Below the pieces are notes generated by a model, which was not told the origin of the DNA, ran no database searches, and saw nothing but the letters and a program-made list of their open reading frames with translations. The position numbers and the translations under genes were made by a program. From IMG/VR virus record IMGVR_UViG_3300025133_000132, positions 1 to 55,371 of that record: 55,371 bases of DNA; one strand, written 5' to 3'. Shown one piece after another: positions 16,301-23,839 of this stretch; within the stretch, counting starts at the first letter, position 1, and each line of letters begins with the position of its first letter. This DNA comes from a virus.

Positions 16301-16839
16301 TAGTACCCCTGGCCCCCGCCCTGCGGCGGCTGCTGGGGGGGAGCCTGCTGCTGCACGGGCTGCTGCTGCACGGGCTGCTGCTGCCACTGCTGCTGGGGCT
16401 GCTGGGGCCAGCCACCCTGGGGCTGCTGCTGGGGAGGCTGCTGCACCGGCGGCTGCCCGTACTGCTGCGGCGGGGGCGGCGGCTGCGGGGCCTGCTGCTG
16501 CGCCGGCTGGGCGTACTGCTGCTGCTGGTGCCCGGCGTCGGGGTCGAGGAACTGGACGCTCGTCGAGATGTCCCGGACGTTCATCGCCGTCTTCCACTTC
16601 TTCGTGCCCTGGCTCTCGTACGAGCGGGTCTCCACGTTGCCGGTGCAGATGACCGACTGCCCCGGGCGGAGCTGCAGGGCGGCGTCCTTCTGCCCCCCGT
16701 AGGCCTCGACATCGTTCTTCGTGAAGAACGTCCGTCCGTTGTAGGACCGCCAGGTCTTCACCTTGAAGCAGACGGCGGCTCCCCGCTCGGTGGGCTGATC
16801 GACGACGATGCCGCCGAACATGCAGTTGTTGATGCTCAT
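16300..16839 (-). CDS. ssb: Single-stranded DNA-binding protein (179 aa)
   Basis: Residues 1-105 have the OB-fold pattern of bacterial SSB (NNCMFGGIVVDQP, FKVKTWRSYNGRTFF, GQSVICTGNVETRSY, NVRDIS). It coats single-stranded DNA during replication and recombination. The remaining 70 residues are almost only Gln, Pro and Gly and end GGGQGY. The usual acidic tip (DDDIPF-like), through which SSB recruits partners, is absent. RBS GAGG precedes the ATG. It lies between the Cas4-like nuclease and a coupled small gene. Confidence 0.9.
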   Translation of the reverse strand: MSINNCMFGGIVVDQPTERGAAVCFKVKTWRSYNGRTFFTKNDVEAYGGQKDAALQLRPGQSVICTGNVETRSYESQGTKKWKTAMNVRDISTSVQFLDPDAGHQQQQYAQPAQQQAPQPPPPPQQYGQPPVQQPPQQQPQGGWPQQPQQQWQQQPVQQQPVQQQAPPQQPPQGGGQGY

Positions 16840-16856
16840 GCTCTTCCTCGGTTGGG

Positions 16857-17957
16857 CTATTCAGCCAGTGTCGTGACTTGCGCCACGGTGTGAAACCAGC
16901 CCCGCTTCTCCCCGATCTCTCGGGCGTTGGGCCAGCAGGTGTTCAGGTACGGGCACCAGCTGCAGGGGAACCCCAGCTTCTGGTCCTTGCCCGGCTTCAG
17001 CGCACGCTCGAACTCCTCGAAGTCCTCGCTCAACGCTACCTCTCGGAAGCGGGCGGGGATCTGGCGCTGCACCTGTTCGTCTCGGCGGATCCACTGCCCG
17101 TGGATGGGGGCGAGGCCCCTCCACATCAGGGGGTTGTCCACCTGGTAGGTCTTCCTCGGCTTGCCGTCCCGCGTGAGGGGCGGCTCGAAGTTCGGGCTGA
17201 TCTCGATGTCCTTCGCGGACACGCCCTTCCCGAACATGAGGACGTAGCTCCACTCCACGTCGATGCCGCGCTGCCGGTGCGCGAGCTGGTACGCCTGCGT
17301 CTGCCAGTAGTAGCCGTCGGGGTTCCCGGTCTTCTTGTCGTACGCCTGCATCCCGTGCTCACGGAACTTCTTGAAGGCGTAGTCCGAGCCGGACTTGATC
17401 TCCAGGACGAAGGGCATGGAGGGGGCGGCGACAGCTTCCTCGGGGGTCTCGCCTCGCATCCAGCGGAGGGTGTTCACCCATCCATCGGGGTGGCCGGGCA
17501 CCCGGAACGAGTCCCAGGGCTCCTTCCCCATGTCCACCTGAACGTGCACCCGCTCCTGCTCAGCGAGGATCCTGGTCACATCCAGCCAGGGGACCTTGTT
17601 GGCGGCCTCGAGCAGCGCCATCGTGGTGATGGCTTCGACAGCATCCCCCATCGCGAAGGCGAGCTTGCCGCTGGCGTCCGTCCGGAACCCGTCCTCGGGT
17701 ACGCCGTGGAATGCCATCGCCATCCGTCGCTGGCACTGCCCCGACCCCGAGAGGCGGAAGGACTGGAGCCCAGACTTCTGTTCCCGGCGCTCGCTGAGCT
17801 GGCGGGTGATCGTCGCCCCCACCACGGCGTCATCGTGCTGGAAATCGGAGCCCGAGTTGTCCTCCAGCCTGGCTTGCACCAGGGCAGCGATGTTCGGCAG
17901 GCACATCTTGTCGGTCACGCGATCCCAGGCCAGGGAATTCCAGGCGTCAGCGTTCAC
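16857..17957 (-). CDS. Cas4-like PD-(D/E)XK exonuclease with iron-sulfur cysteines (366 aa)
   Basis: Nuclease core residues are visible: D158 in GHPDGW, E186-I-K188 in FVLEIKSGSDY, and the QTQAY segment near 219-223. One cysteine upstream of the core (C75 in GQCQRRMAM) and three downstream (C332, C335, C341 in FPCSWCPYLNTC) give the 1+3 arrangement that holds a 4Fe-4S cluster in Cas4/AddB-type nucleases. The GTG start overlaps the preceding stop. It probably resects DNA ends for the Rad52-like annealase encoded just upstream. There are no CRISPR genes nearby, so a CRISPR adaptation role is unlikely. Confidence 0.85.
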   Translation of the reverse strand: MNADAWNSLAWDRVTDKMCLPNIAALVQARLEDNSGSDFQHDDAVVGATITRQLSERREQKSGLQSFRLSGSGQCQRRMAMAFHGVPEDGFRTDASGKLAFAMGDAVEAITTMALLEAANKVPWLDVTRILAEQERVHVQVDMGKEPWDSFRVPGHPDGWVNTLRWMRGETPEEAVAAPSMPFVLEIKSGSDYAFKKFREHGMQAYDKKTGNPDGYYWQTQAYQLAHRQRGIDVEWSYVLMFGKGVSAKDIEISPNFEPPLTRDGKPRKTYQVDNPLMWRGLAPIHGQWIRRDEQVQRQIPARFREVALSEDFEEFERALKPGKDQKLGFPCSWCPYLNTCWPNAREIGEKRGWFHTVAQVTTLAE

Positions 17958-18250
17958 TGTCCCTCCTCGTCCATGACGTGGATCTTCTCGACCACCACGT
18001 AGCTGCTGACCTCGGGGGAGGGGCCGAACCGTCCGGTGATGGAGACAAGGGTCCCCATCGGGAGATCGAGGAGCTTGCGTCCCTTCTTCCCGAAGCCGAG
18101 CATCCGACAGACCACGTCGTCGGAGTGCTTGCCCTCGGTGGGGTTGCGCAGCTGGGCCTCGTACCTGGCCCCGCTACGCTCGGACGCAGGGAGCTCGCGC
18201 TGCTCCTCGATGAAGCCACAGAACTGCACGGCGTTGGGGAAGTCGGTCAT
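17954..18250 (-). CDS. Small beta-rich, possibly OB-fold protein (98 aa)
   Basis: ATG coupled to the upstream stop (TGATG) and GTGA coupling to the nuclease gene. The pattern VQFCGFIEEQ, then VVCRMLGFGKKGRK, then TLVSITGRFGPSPEVSSYVV looks like alternating strands of a small OB-fold or SSB-like domain. That would fit its place between the Rad52-like and nuclease genes. This is a reading of strand pattern, not a family match. Confidence 0.55.
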   Translation of the reverse strand: MTDFPNAVQFCGFIEEQRELPASERSGARYEAQLRNPTEGKHSDDVVCRMLGFGKKGRKLLDLPMGTLVSITGRFGPSPEVSSYVVVEKIHVMDEEGQ

Positions 18251-18393
18251 CAGAAGGGGACTCCGGCGCAGGCGCGTAGACGGCTGCAGGTCTCAGGGTT
18301 GCGACAGCCCGCCCAGCAGCTCGGGCCCCCGTCCTCCACGTGGTGGATGTTCACGCAGGGGAACCCGTGCTCGCTCAGCGGGGCTGGCTGCAT
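18250..18393 (-). CDS. Small Cys-rich protein (47 aa)
   Basis: ATG overlaps the Rad52-like stop (TAATG) and the gene ends in a TGATG overlap with the next. Five cysteines and three histidines lie within 47 residues (FPCVNIHHVEDGG, CWAGCRNPETCSRLRACAG), suggesting a zinc-binding mini-domain. The product is too short for a family call. Two-sided coupling within the operon supports that it is translated. Confidence 0.6.
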   Translation of the reverse strand: MQPAPLSEHGFPCVNIHHVEDGGPSCWAGCRNPETCSRLRACAGVPF

Positions 18394-19403
18394 TAGTAGG
18401 GGATCTCGTCCGAGGAGGGGGGCTCGCCACCCGGGGTCCCACCACTTCCGCCAGTCGTAGGGGGTGAGCCCTTCCAAGGGTCGCCCCCCTGGGGAGGAGG
18501 GCCCGGGTTCTGCACGGCAGGGGTGCCCTCCTCGGTCCCGCCCAGGGAGAGGACGTACTCGCCGTACTGGTTCATCTTGTCGAGCATGACGCCCTCGGCC
18601 TCCCAGTCCACGAGCAGGCGCGAGGCGATCTTCAGCTGCATCGTGCTCGCCGAGCTCGGCCGGGCCACCCCGCGCGTGGTCGGAAGGTCGTCCTTCCAGA
18701 CAGCGGAGGCGGCCTCGAAGGCTGCGAGGATGTCCACCGCCTGCCCCTGCGGGACCTGGTTCGGCGGGAGCCAGCCCATCTTCTGGCGGACGATGTCCAC
18801 CCGGGCCATCCGGCGCGCGTGCGGGTCCTCCAGGTGGCGGACCAGGTCCTCGACGGTGAGCAGGTGGACCTGGACCTCACGGATGGACGGGACGATGCAC
18901 CAGCCACCGTTCTTCGGCAGCTTGTAGAGCCGGCACTCCGGCCAGCCGTTCGGCTTCTGTCGGTAGATGGGGCAGAGCGTCTCGCCCAGGTCGTACAGGT
19001 GACGACCCATGCCCCAGGCCGACGCCGCCCGCTTCAGGCAGTCGGACACGCCCGCCTTCCCCTCGTCCAGGGAGGACTGGTTCCCGTGCATCTTGCGCTG
19101 GCCGGCTCCGTCCCACCGCCACACCCAGTGCTTGCGCATCAGGACGGCGATGCCGCCCCGGTAGTACGTGGTCTCGGGACCGGCGATCACCTCGTAGTCC
19201 TGCTGCCAGTTCCACTGCCCGACGACTTCATCGAGTCGCCGCTGGACCGCGCGCAGGTCGAGGTAGCACATGAGCTTGGCGTCGGTGCCGACCTTGCGGT
19301 CCATCCTCCACTCCACCTCCTCGTCGAGGAAGGGGCGGGTGAGCTCGCGCATCACTCGGGCCTGGTTGTTGCCGTCGATGTCGGTGGGTGGGGTACTACT
19401 CAT
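18393..19403 (-). CDS. Rad52/Rad22-like single-strand annealing protein (336 aa)
   Basis: Residues 20-190 carry a Rad52/22-like pattern: FLDEEVEWRMDRKV, CYLDLRAVQRRLDEVVG, WQQDYEVI, YYRGGIAVLM, DEGKAGVSDCLKRAASAWGM, GRHLYDLG. Such proteins anneal complementary strands in phage recombination. The rest is a linker rich in Gly/Pro ending EPPSSDEIPY, which resembles the acidic-aromatic tip of SSB. The start ATG was chosen by its 8-base overlap with the upstream gene. The Cas4-like nuclease and SSB downstream complete a plausible resection, coating and annealing module. Confidence 0.88.
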   Translation of the reverse strand: MSSTPPTDIDGNNQARVMRELTRPFLDEEVEWRMDRKVGTDAKLMCYLDLRAVQRRLDEVVGQWNWQQDYEVIAGPETTYYRGGIAVLMRKHWVWRWDGAGQRKMHGNQSSLDEGKAGVSDCLKRAASAWGMGRHLYDLGETLCPIYRQKPNGWPECRLYKLPKNGGWCIVPSIREVQVHLLTVEDLVRHLEDPHARRMARVDIVRQKMGWLPPNQVPQGQAVDILAAFEAASAVWKDDLPTTRGVARPSSASTMQLKIASRLLVDWEAEGVMLDKMNQYGEYVLSLGGTEEGTPAVQNPGPPPQGGDPWKGSPPTTGGSGGTPGGEPPSSDEIPY

Positions 19404-19845
19404 CAGGCGTGCGCTCCCAGGAGAGGACGTTGAGGTTGCTGCTCTCCACCCGCTGGACCTTGCCGGCGGCCTCGAGCAGGTAGAGGTTGTTCGCGGCCCA
19501 GCTGCTGGAGACACCGCAGGAGCGAGCGAGGTTGCTCACCGTCTGGGGCTCGTGAGCTGCCAGGAACCCGAGGATGCTGTCGCACACCACGGACTTCACG
19601 GCCTCGTAGTCGGAGGCGGGCTTGATGCTGGGGACCAGCTCGAAGACGAGAGCCTTCCCCCCTCCTGTACTCACCCGAACAGGACGAGGACGGATCCATC
19701 CGCGAGCCCGGTCCAGCCGGACCAGCTGCTCGACCCGGGACTTCGTCTTGCCCGTCTTCTCAGACAGGTAGGCGAGGGTGCGGGGACGGAGAGAGAGCTC
19801 CCGGATGATGATGTCCGCAGCGGTGTTGCGTGGGGTCCGCGTCAC
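19396..19845 (-). CDS. Protein with two winged-helix-like segments (149 aa)
   Basis: GTG start overlapping the preceding TGA. Two helix-turn-helix-like units are visible: LRPRTLAYLSEKTGKTKSRV near residues 19-38, and ILGFLAAHEPQTVSNLARSC in the middle, followed by SSSWAANNLYLLEAAGKV, typical of winged-helix DNA-binding proteins. It is second in the leftward operon, so it may regulate that operon or act at the replication origin. The target is unknown. Confidence 0.7.
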   Translation of the reverse strand: MTRTPRNTAADIIIRELSLRPRTLAYLSEKTGKTKSRVEQLVRLDRARGWIRPRPVRVSTGGGKALVFELVPSIKPASDYEAVKSVVCDSILGFLAAHEPQTVSNLARSCGVSSSWAANNLYLLEAAGKVQRVESSNLNVLSWERTPDE

Positions 19846-20099
19846 GAGCCCAGCTCCGACAAGGGGGCCACGGTCCAGTGACCACCGACCCACGCCCCGC
19901 TCGGTGCCTGCTGCGTGAGCAGGTAGACGGGGACGTAGACGCCGTTCGGCCACGCCCGCTCGGGGTGGGAGAAGCGGAAGAACACTCCGTTCTCGGCGGT
20001 CAGGTTCTTCGTGGGGCCAGCGGGATCGAAGCGCACATCGTGCGTCCCCCACTTCACGAGCGGCAGGTCCCGCATCGCTGTGCCCTGCTGTTCAGGCAT
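19842..20099 (-). CDS. Hypothetical protein, first gene of the leftward operon (85 aa)
   Basis: The ATG at 20099 is chosen because CCGGAG lies six bases upstream and a TTGACA promoter at 20144-20172 would start RNA about 35 bases before it. The sequence (LVKWGTHDVRFDPAGP, NGVFFRFSHPERAWPNG, YVPVYLLTQQAPSGAW) is beta-like with many aromatics. No family is recognised. It overlaps the next gene by four bases. Confidence 0.7.
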   Translation of the reverse strand: MPEQQGTAMRDLPLVKWGTHDVRFDPAGPTKNLTAENGVFFRFSHPERAWPNGVYVPVYLLTQQAPSGAWVGGHWTVAPLSELGS

Positions 20100-20143
20100 T
20101 GAAACTCCGGTGTTGACCTTGCCCAACTCGGCGAGGTGAGAGA

Positions 20144-20172
20144 AAACTACCTGGGCAGATGGAGGGTGTCAA
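20144..20172 (-). promoter_or_regulatory. Sigma70-type promoter of the leftward replication operon
   Basis: On the minus strand: TTGACA (20172-20167), 17-base spacer, TAGTTT (20149-20144). It stands directly upstream of the first gene of the Rad52-to-primase operon. Confidence 0.7.
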
Positions 20173-20175
20173 CCT

Positions 20176-20676
20176 GTGGCAACAAAGAAAAAGACTCAGC
20201 ACTTCCACCCGAGAGGGAACTACCTCCAGCGATGTGCCGGACGAGACCCTGCTGCCTGCCTTGCCCTGGCGGCATGGAAGGAGGTCCTCGGAGAGGAGCA
20301 CGGGATCGAGGAAGCTCACGACACGAACAACCGGGTCCGGGCTCGGGTCCTCAGCCAGCTCCACTCCATCGGCAGACTCCCCCGCCCCCGATTGCTCCAG
20401 CTCCTCCGGCACTACATGCACCAGACGGAGGAGGACGGGACGCTCCCAACCCTCGCCCGCTTCCGCAACCTCCTCCCCGAGCTCGAGCTCGAGTACCCCT
20501 GGGAGCCACGAGGTTCGCTTCTGAGACGTTCCCCACGTGAACTGGTACTCGGAGAGGACGCAGTCGTCGGGACGGGCCTGGTGGGGGCCAAGCCCGTCCT
20601 CATCACCGAGCACCGAGACAGCCGAGGGATGTTCGTCAAGCGAAGCGACGTGCGCGGGCCCACTCCGGGTCGATGA
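20176..20676 (+). CDS. Hypothetical basic protein (166 aa)
   Basis: GTG start nine bases after GGAGG. The sequence begins MATKKKTQHFHPRGNYL and continues with helical text (RARVLSQLHSIGRLPR, LLQLLRHYMHQTEEDG). Third codon positions are strongly GC-biased in this frame, supporting the plus strand over longer antisense frames. It is divergent from the leftward operon and convergent with the DnaB gene, with a 41-base overlap. No family is recognised. A proper plus-strand promoter is not obvious; TTGACC at 20113 is a weak candidate -35. Confidence 0.6.
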   Translation: MATKKKTQHFHPRGNYLQRCAGRDPAACLALAAWKEVLGEEHGIEEAHDTNNRVRARVLSQLHSIGRLPRPRLLQLLRHYMHQTEEDGTLPTLARFRNLLPELELEYPWEPRGSLLRRSPRELVLGEDAVVGTGLVGAKPVLITEHRDSRGMFVKRSDVRGPTPGR

Positions 20677-22063
20677 AGCCCTCGTCCTTCGGGTCGAAGA
20701 CCTGGCCCACATCCATGCGGACGAACAGCTCGATGTCCTTCCTGCTGTCGTCTCGGGTGCCGACGGCGATGAACTCCAGCGGCTGAAGCCGGGCCCCCAG
20801 CTCCTGCTCGGTGTACTTCGACCCCCCGATCTTCTTCGGGTGGTGGTAGTGGAACTCTCGGTACACCCCGGCAGCGATGCCGGCGTCGAAGAGCATCTTC
20901 TCCGTGCCTCGGAAGTCTCCGGCGGCGGGCACACCCAGGCGACCGTTCGTCTTGCGGGTCTCACACTTCTGGTTCAGCTGCGAGAGGATGACGAGGGCGA
21001 TGTCCTCCCGCTTGGCGATGGCACGCAGCTCGTCACCGATGGCGTCCCACCCCGCAGTCTCCCCGGCGTTCCGTCCTCCGCCCTTCACGAGCTGGAAGTA
21101 GTCGAGGTACACGATGGGGCAGCCGTGTACCCGGGACATCCGAGTGATCGCCGAGCACACCCCTTCCAAGCTGTTCACCGAGTCGTCCACCCAGATGGGG
21201 AGCTGACCGATCTCGTCGATTGCCTGGAAGAAGGCCTCTCGCTCCTCGACCGAGGCGACCTGGTTCCGGAGCCTGCTCCAAGGGACCCCGCTCTTCGTCG
21301 CAGCCATCCGATACAGCAGCTTGCTGCCTGGCATCTCGATGCTCACGAACCCCTGGGGGACAGAGACCCCGCCGAAGAGGGGGTCAGCCCCACGGATCGC
21401 TGAGCTCAGGACGAACATCGTCTTGCCCATCTTCGACCGGCCACCGATGTAGCTGGGCCAGCCCCGGGGCCAGCCCGTGTAGTGCTCGTCGAACGAGGGG
21501 AAGTAGCTGGGCACGTACTCGACGAGGATGTCCCCGTCTGCGATCCGCTCGGCTCGAGCCCGCCCCAGGTTGGACACGTCCCGCATGCTGGTGACCGAGC
21601 TGGCTCGGCTGCCGACGGTGGAGATGTTCAGGACTCGACGCTCCGTGTCCTTCAGCAGCTCGGACGCAGGCTCCTCCCCCTCCTTGATGAGGGTGAGGGT
21701 GCGCTCGCACTCCTCCTGGAGCTGGCGCATCTTCGCCCCCTCGGCCACCACCGCACCCCACTCAGCGATCGAGGGGGTGACGCAAGCGTGGGTCGGGAGG
21801 CTGTGCAGGTACTCCGCTCCCCCGTACTTCGCGTTCAGCAGGTACTCGGTGCCCGCACTCTCGACGATCGCCATCGGGGAGATGGGCTTGCCTCCATGAG
21901 AGCGGTCCACGACCCAGCTGTAGATGTTCCGGTGCTGCTCCGTTGCCCAGCTGTCTCCGGTCAGCAGCTCCTCGACCTTGGAGAGGGACCCTCCCCCCGT
22001 GAGCAGCAGGTTCCCAAGCACTGCCCGCTCGGCACCAACCGGGCGGGTGTTCGTTCCTTCCAC
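20636..22063 (-). CDS. dnaB: DnaB-type replicative DNA helicase (475 aa)
   Basis: A hexameric helicase unwinding DNA at the fork. The N-terminal primase-interaction domain (VGAERAVLGNLLLTGG) is followed by a RecA-like motor: Walker A GGRSKMGKT (residues 207-215), E243 in SIEMPGSK, and Walker B IVYLDYFQL with D321. The GTG at 22063 is preferred over that at 22069 because AGAGGAG lies five bases before it. Length fits DnaB. It is transcribed leftward from the divergent promoter region and ends convergently on the 20176 gene. With the primase it forms the phage priming and unwinding pair. Confidence 0.93.
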   Translation of the reverse strand: MEGTNTRPVGAERAVLGNLLLTGGGSLSKVEELLTGDSWATEQHRNIYSWVVDRSHGGKPISPMAIVESAGTEYLLNAKYGGAEYLHSLPTHACVTPSIAEWGAVVAEGAKMRQLQEECERTLTLIKEGEEPASELLKDTERRVLNISTVGSRASSVTSMRDVSNLGRARAERIADGDILVEYVPSYFPSFDEHYTGWPRGWPSYIGGRSKMGKTMFVLSSAIRGADPLFGGVSVPQGFVSIEMPGSKLLYRMAATKSGVPWSRLRNQVASVEEREAFFQAIDEIGQLPIWVDDSVNSLEGVCSAITRMSRVHGCPIVYLDYFQLVKGGGRNAGETAGWDAIGDELRAIAKREDIALVILSQLNQKCETRKTNGRLGVPAAGDFRGTEKMLFDAGIAAGVYREFHYHHPKKIGGSKYTEQELGARLQPLEFIAVGTRDDSRKDIELFVRMDVGQVFDPKDEGFIDPEWARARRFA

Positions 22064-22073
22064 GAGCACTCCT

Positions 22074-22174
22074 CTAGGGGCTAGTGCTCTAGCACTTCCC
22101 CTAGGAACTATAGCTATTTAGGTGTTCTAGTTCTTCTAGTACCCCTAGAGCTAGAACTAGCACTAGTACTCTAG
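22074..22174. repeat. CTAG island: 11 CTAG tetramers in 101 bases
   Basis: CTAG begins at 22074, 22081, 22089, 22101, 22127, 22136, 22145, 22151, 22157, 22163 and 22171. The stretch is far more AT-rich than its surroundings and contains palindromes such as GTGCTCTAGCAC and GCTAGAACTAGC. It lies in the untranslated leader of the helicase gene beside divergent promoters, where a replication origin or a protein-binding array is plausible. Elsewhere CTAG is scarce, except in a second cluster near 32.1 kb. Confidence 0.9.
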
Positions 22175-22192
22175 GAGGAAACGCGCGAGGAG

Positions 22193-22222
22193 TTGACCCC
22201 GAGCACGCCCCAGAGCTACACC
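22193..22222 (+). promoter_or_regulatory. Candidate promoter of the rightward accessory region
   Basis: TTGACC (22193-22198), 18-base spacer, TACACC (22217-22222), placed just before the gene starting at 22247. It overlaps the leftward candidate promoter. Confidence 0.45.
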
Positions 22223-22242
22223 GGGTAGACGGAGGTTGTCAA
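22213..22242 (-). promoter_or_regulatory. Candidate leftward promoter for the DnaB gene
   Basis: On the minus strand: TTGACA (22242-22237), 18-base spacer, TAGCTC (22218-22213). The transcript would run through the CTAG island into the helicase gene, giving a leader of about 145 bases. Confidence 0.45.
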
Positions 22243-22246
22243 GCGT

Positions 22247-23206
22247 ATGCCCACCATCCACCCATCCAAGGCGGACAAGGAACGTCACGACCGTGACCGG
22301 ATCCCGTACCTCACGCTCACCAGCAAGTACCACCAGGGCAGGCTGGACATGATGAAGTGCGCCGCGATCCTCGGCCACTACGTCCACTACCCCGCCGGCT
22401 CCCCAGTCTCCCGACCCATCCTGTCCATCGGCGTGATGCAGCTGGGCATCACCAGGTACTGGGCGGGGGTCATCCCCGGGAAACGGATGATCTTCCTCGG
22501 CAGGAACGGACAGCTGTGGAGGTTCAAGCACCGGCAGCTCCCCGGCAAGGCGGCGAACCCCCTGACGATGGACGCCGACGGCAAGTCCATCTGGATGGAG
22601 ACCTACCGCTCGCTCATCGAGGACCTGCTGTGTCCGGCCGAGGAGATCCAGTCCACGAAGTACGCGAACTGGAGGTACCGAGCGACCGTGAAGGAGCTCG
22701 TGCGACGGCGCATCGACGAGGCCCGGGACTACGACCGGGACCTGTCCCCGACGGACTTCGCCCGAGGGGTGTGCGAGAGCTGGAGCCACATCGACCTGTT
22801 GAACCCGAGGTACCCGACGGTGCAGCACGCGCTGTTCACCGCTCTCGTGCTCGCTCTCGAGCGCAAGCAGGCGGCCGAGCTCATCGAGCTGGGTGCCCTC
22901 ATGGAGTACCGGGTGCCGCTCGTCACGAGGCACATGGCCGGACAGATGTACGACCAGGGCATCCGTCTCCTCGCTCGGCTGTGCCCGGCCTGGTACTCCG
23001 AAGGCTGGGCGCTGGACTGGAAGCTGTACGGGAGCATCGACCGGTACTTCCGGAGGGAGTTCGCGAAGACCATCTCGCTGGCCTCGACCCAGGATGCTGA
23101 CTTCGCTGCCGTCCACGGGAAGCTGAGGCGGGGCCTGCCCCCAGTAGGGAGGCCGACCGAGGAGGAACTGAAGGGCGAGGTTGCGGAAAGGTTGTCACCC
23201 GGGTAG
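22247..23206 (+). CDS. Hypothetical protein, first gene of the rightward region (319 aa)
   Basis: ATG with GGAGG eleven bases upstream. A globular protein with basic and aromatic stretches (YLTLTSKYHQGRLDMMKC, KANWRYRATVKELVRR-like helices, WYSEGWALDWKLYGSIDRYF). No catalytic motif is visible and it does not resemble a polymerase. Its place as the first gene to the right of the divergent promoters suggests early expression. A helicase loader or origin protein is conceivable only from position. Confidence 0.75.
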   Translation: MPTIHPSKADKERHDRDRIPYLTLTSKYHQGRLDMMKCAAILGHYVHYPAGSPVSRPILSIGVMQLGITRYWAGVIPGKRMIFLGRNGQLWRFKHRQLPGKAANPLTMDADGKSIWMETYRSLIEDLLCPAEEIQSTKYANWRYRATVKELVRRRIDEARDYDRDLSPTDFARGVCESWSHIDLLNPRYPTVQHALFTALVLALERKQAAELIELGALMEYRVPLVTRHMAGQMYDQGIRLLARLCPAWYSEGWALDWKLYGSIDRYFRREFAKTISLASTQDADFAAVHGKLRRGLPPVGRPTEEELKGEVAERLSPG

Positions 23207-23208
23207 AG
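23180..23208 (+). promoter_or_regulatory. Promoter of the 23.3-25.0 kb operon
   Basis: TTGCGG (23180-23185), 17-base spacer, TAGAGT (23203-23208). The spacer holds GGTTGTCACCCG, which also occurs in the spacer of the promoter at 34912-34940 and may be a shared operator. Confidence 0.6.
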
Positions 23209-23215
23209 TGGTGGC

Positions 23216-23248
23216 TCCTCATCGAGAGGAACGCCCCGGCGAACCGGG
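23216..23248 (+). promoter_or_regulatory. Two-hairpin leader, copy 1
   Basis: Hairpin 1: TCCTC/GAGGA with loop ATCGA (23216-23230), at the predicted RNA 5' end. Hairpin 2: CCCGG/CCGGG with loop CGAA (23235-23248). AGGAG and the ATG at 23264 follow. The same order occurs before the genes at 25120, 28303 and 30642. Confidence 0.65.
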
Positions 23249-23263
23249 AACCAGGAGAACCAG

Positions 23264-23839
23264 ATGAAGATTCCATCGATCACAACTCCCGCTGCTGAGG
23301 GACTCATCGGCCGCCTGTGCGCCGGCACCACCAGCAAGCGCTCCGACTACCGCGTCCTCTGGATCGGCGAGCACCTCGCCATCGTGAAGTGGAAGGGTGG
23401 CTCCTACCACAACCGTGGCCGGAACTACGTGAACGGTGACGTGTCCCTGAAGGACCTCACCCGCGCCCCCACGGTCAACCGGACCCGCGCCCCCACGGTC
23501 AAGAAGTATCTGGAGGTCAACCGCAGCCCCAGGGAGTGGGAGGTCACCGACGCTGAGAAGCAGGGCTACGACATCGGTCTGCTCACGAAGGCGCACCTCG
23601 CGAAGTACATCGCCGATGCCGAGAAGCGTGACGCCGGCTGGCTCGCTGAGCGGGCAGCCGCCGCCACGGCGACAAGAATCCGCCGGGCTGCGGAGGAGCG
23701 CAAGCGCAACCTCGAGCAGGAGGTGCGACGTAGCAAGCAGGTCCTCCTCGTTGCCGCTGAAGACAACGAGGAGCTCTCTGGTCTTGCTGCTGACTACCGG
23801 GCCGCCATCGCCGCGCTCAACGCCGAGGTGGCCCCTTGA
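23264..23839 (+). CDS. Hypothetical protein with internal tandem repeat and coiled coil (191 aa)
   Basis: The N-terminal 70 residues are beta-like with aromatics (YRVLWIGEHLAIVKWKGG). Residues 67-82 contain an 8-residue tandem repeat, TRAPTVNR then TRAPTVKK, from a 24-base DNA duplication. The C-terminal half is a charged helical or coiled-coil segment (AAEERKRNLEQEVRRSKQVL). It starts the operon behind the first two-hairpin leader. No family is recognised. Confidence 0.75.
   Translation: MKIPSITTPAAEGLIGRLCAGTTSKRSDYRVLWIGEHLAIVKWKGGSYHNRGRNYVNGDVSLKDLTRAPTVNRTRAPTVKKYLEVNRSPREWEVTDAEKQGYDIGLLTKAHLAKYIADAEKRDAGWLAERAAAATATRIRRAAEERKRNLEQEVRRSKQVLLVAAEDNEELSGLAADYRAAIAALNAEVAP

Noticed and set aside
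16320-16540. Repeated CTGCTG-type DNA suspected to be a microsatellite or regulatory repeat
   Set aside because: It simply encodes the Gln/Pro tail of SSB in frame; no separate element is needed.
15735-16652. Ala/Arg-rich plus-strand frame across the SSB region
   Set aside because: It is antisense to the SSB Gln/Pro tail and two operon genes, and has no RBS or recognisable sequence.
16857-17957. Cas4-like nuclease as a sign of a CRISPR system
   Set aside because: No repeats, cas1 or cas2 are present; the neighbours are phage recombination genes, where Cas4-like nucleases are common.
20092-20964. Minus-strand frame continuing past the helicase stop
   Set aside because: The plus-strand gene at 20176-20676 shows the expected third-position GC bias and an RBS; the minus frame has Arg/Ser/Pro-rich shadow composition.
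22247-23206. Possible DNA polymerase or helicase loader
   Set aside because: No polymerase acidic motifs and no Walker motif are present; left as hypothetical.
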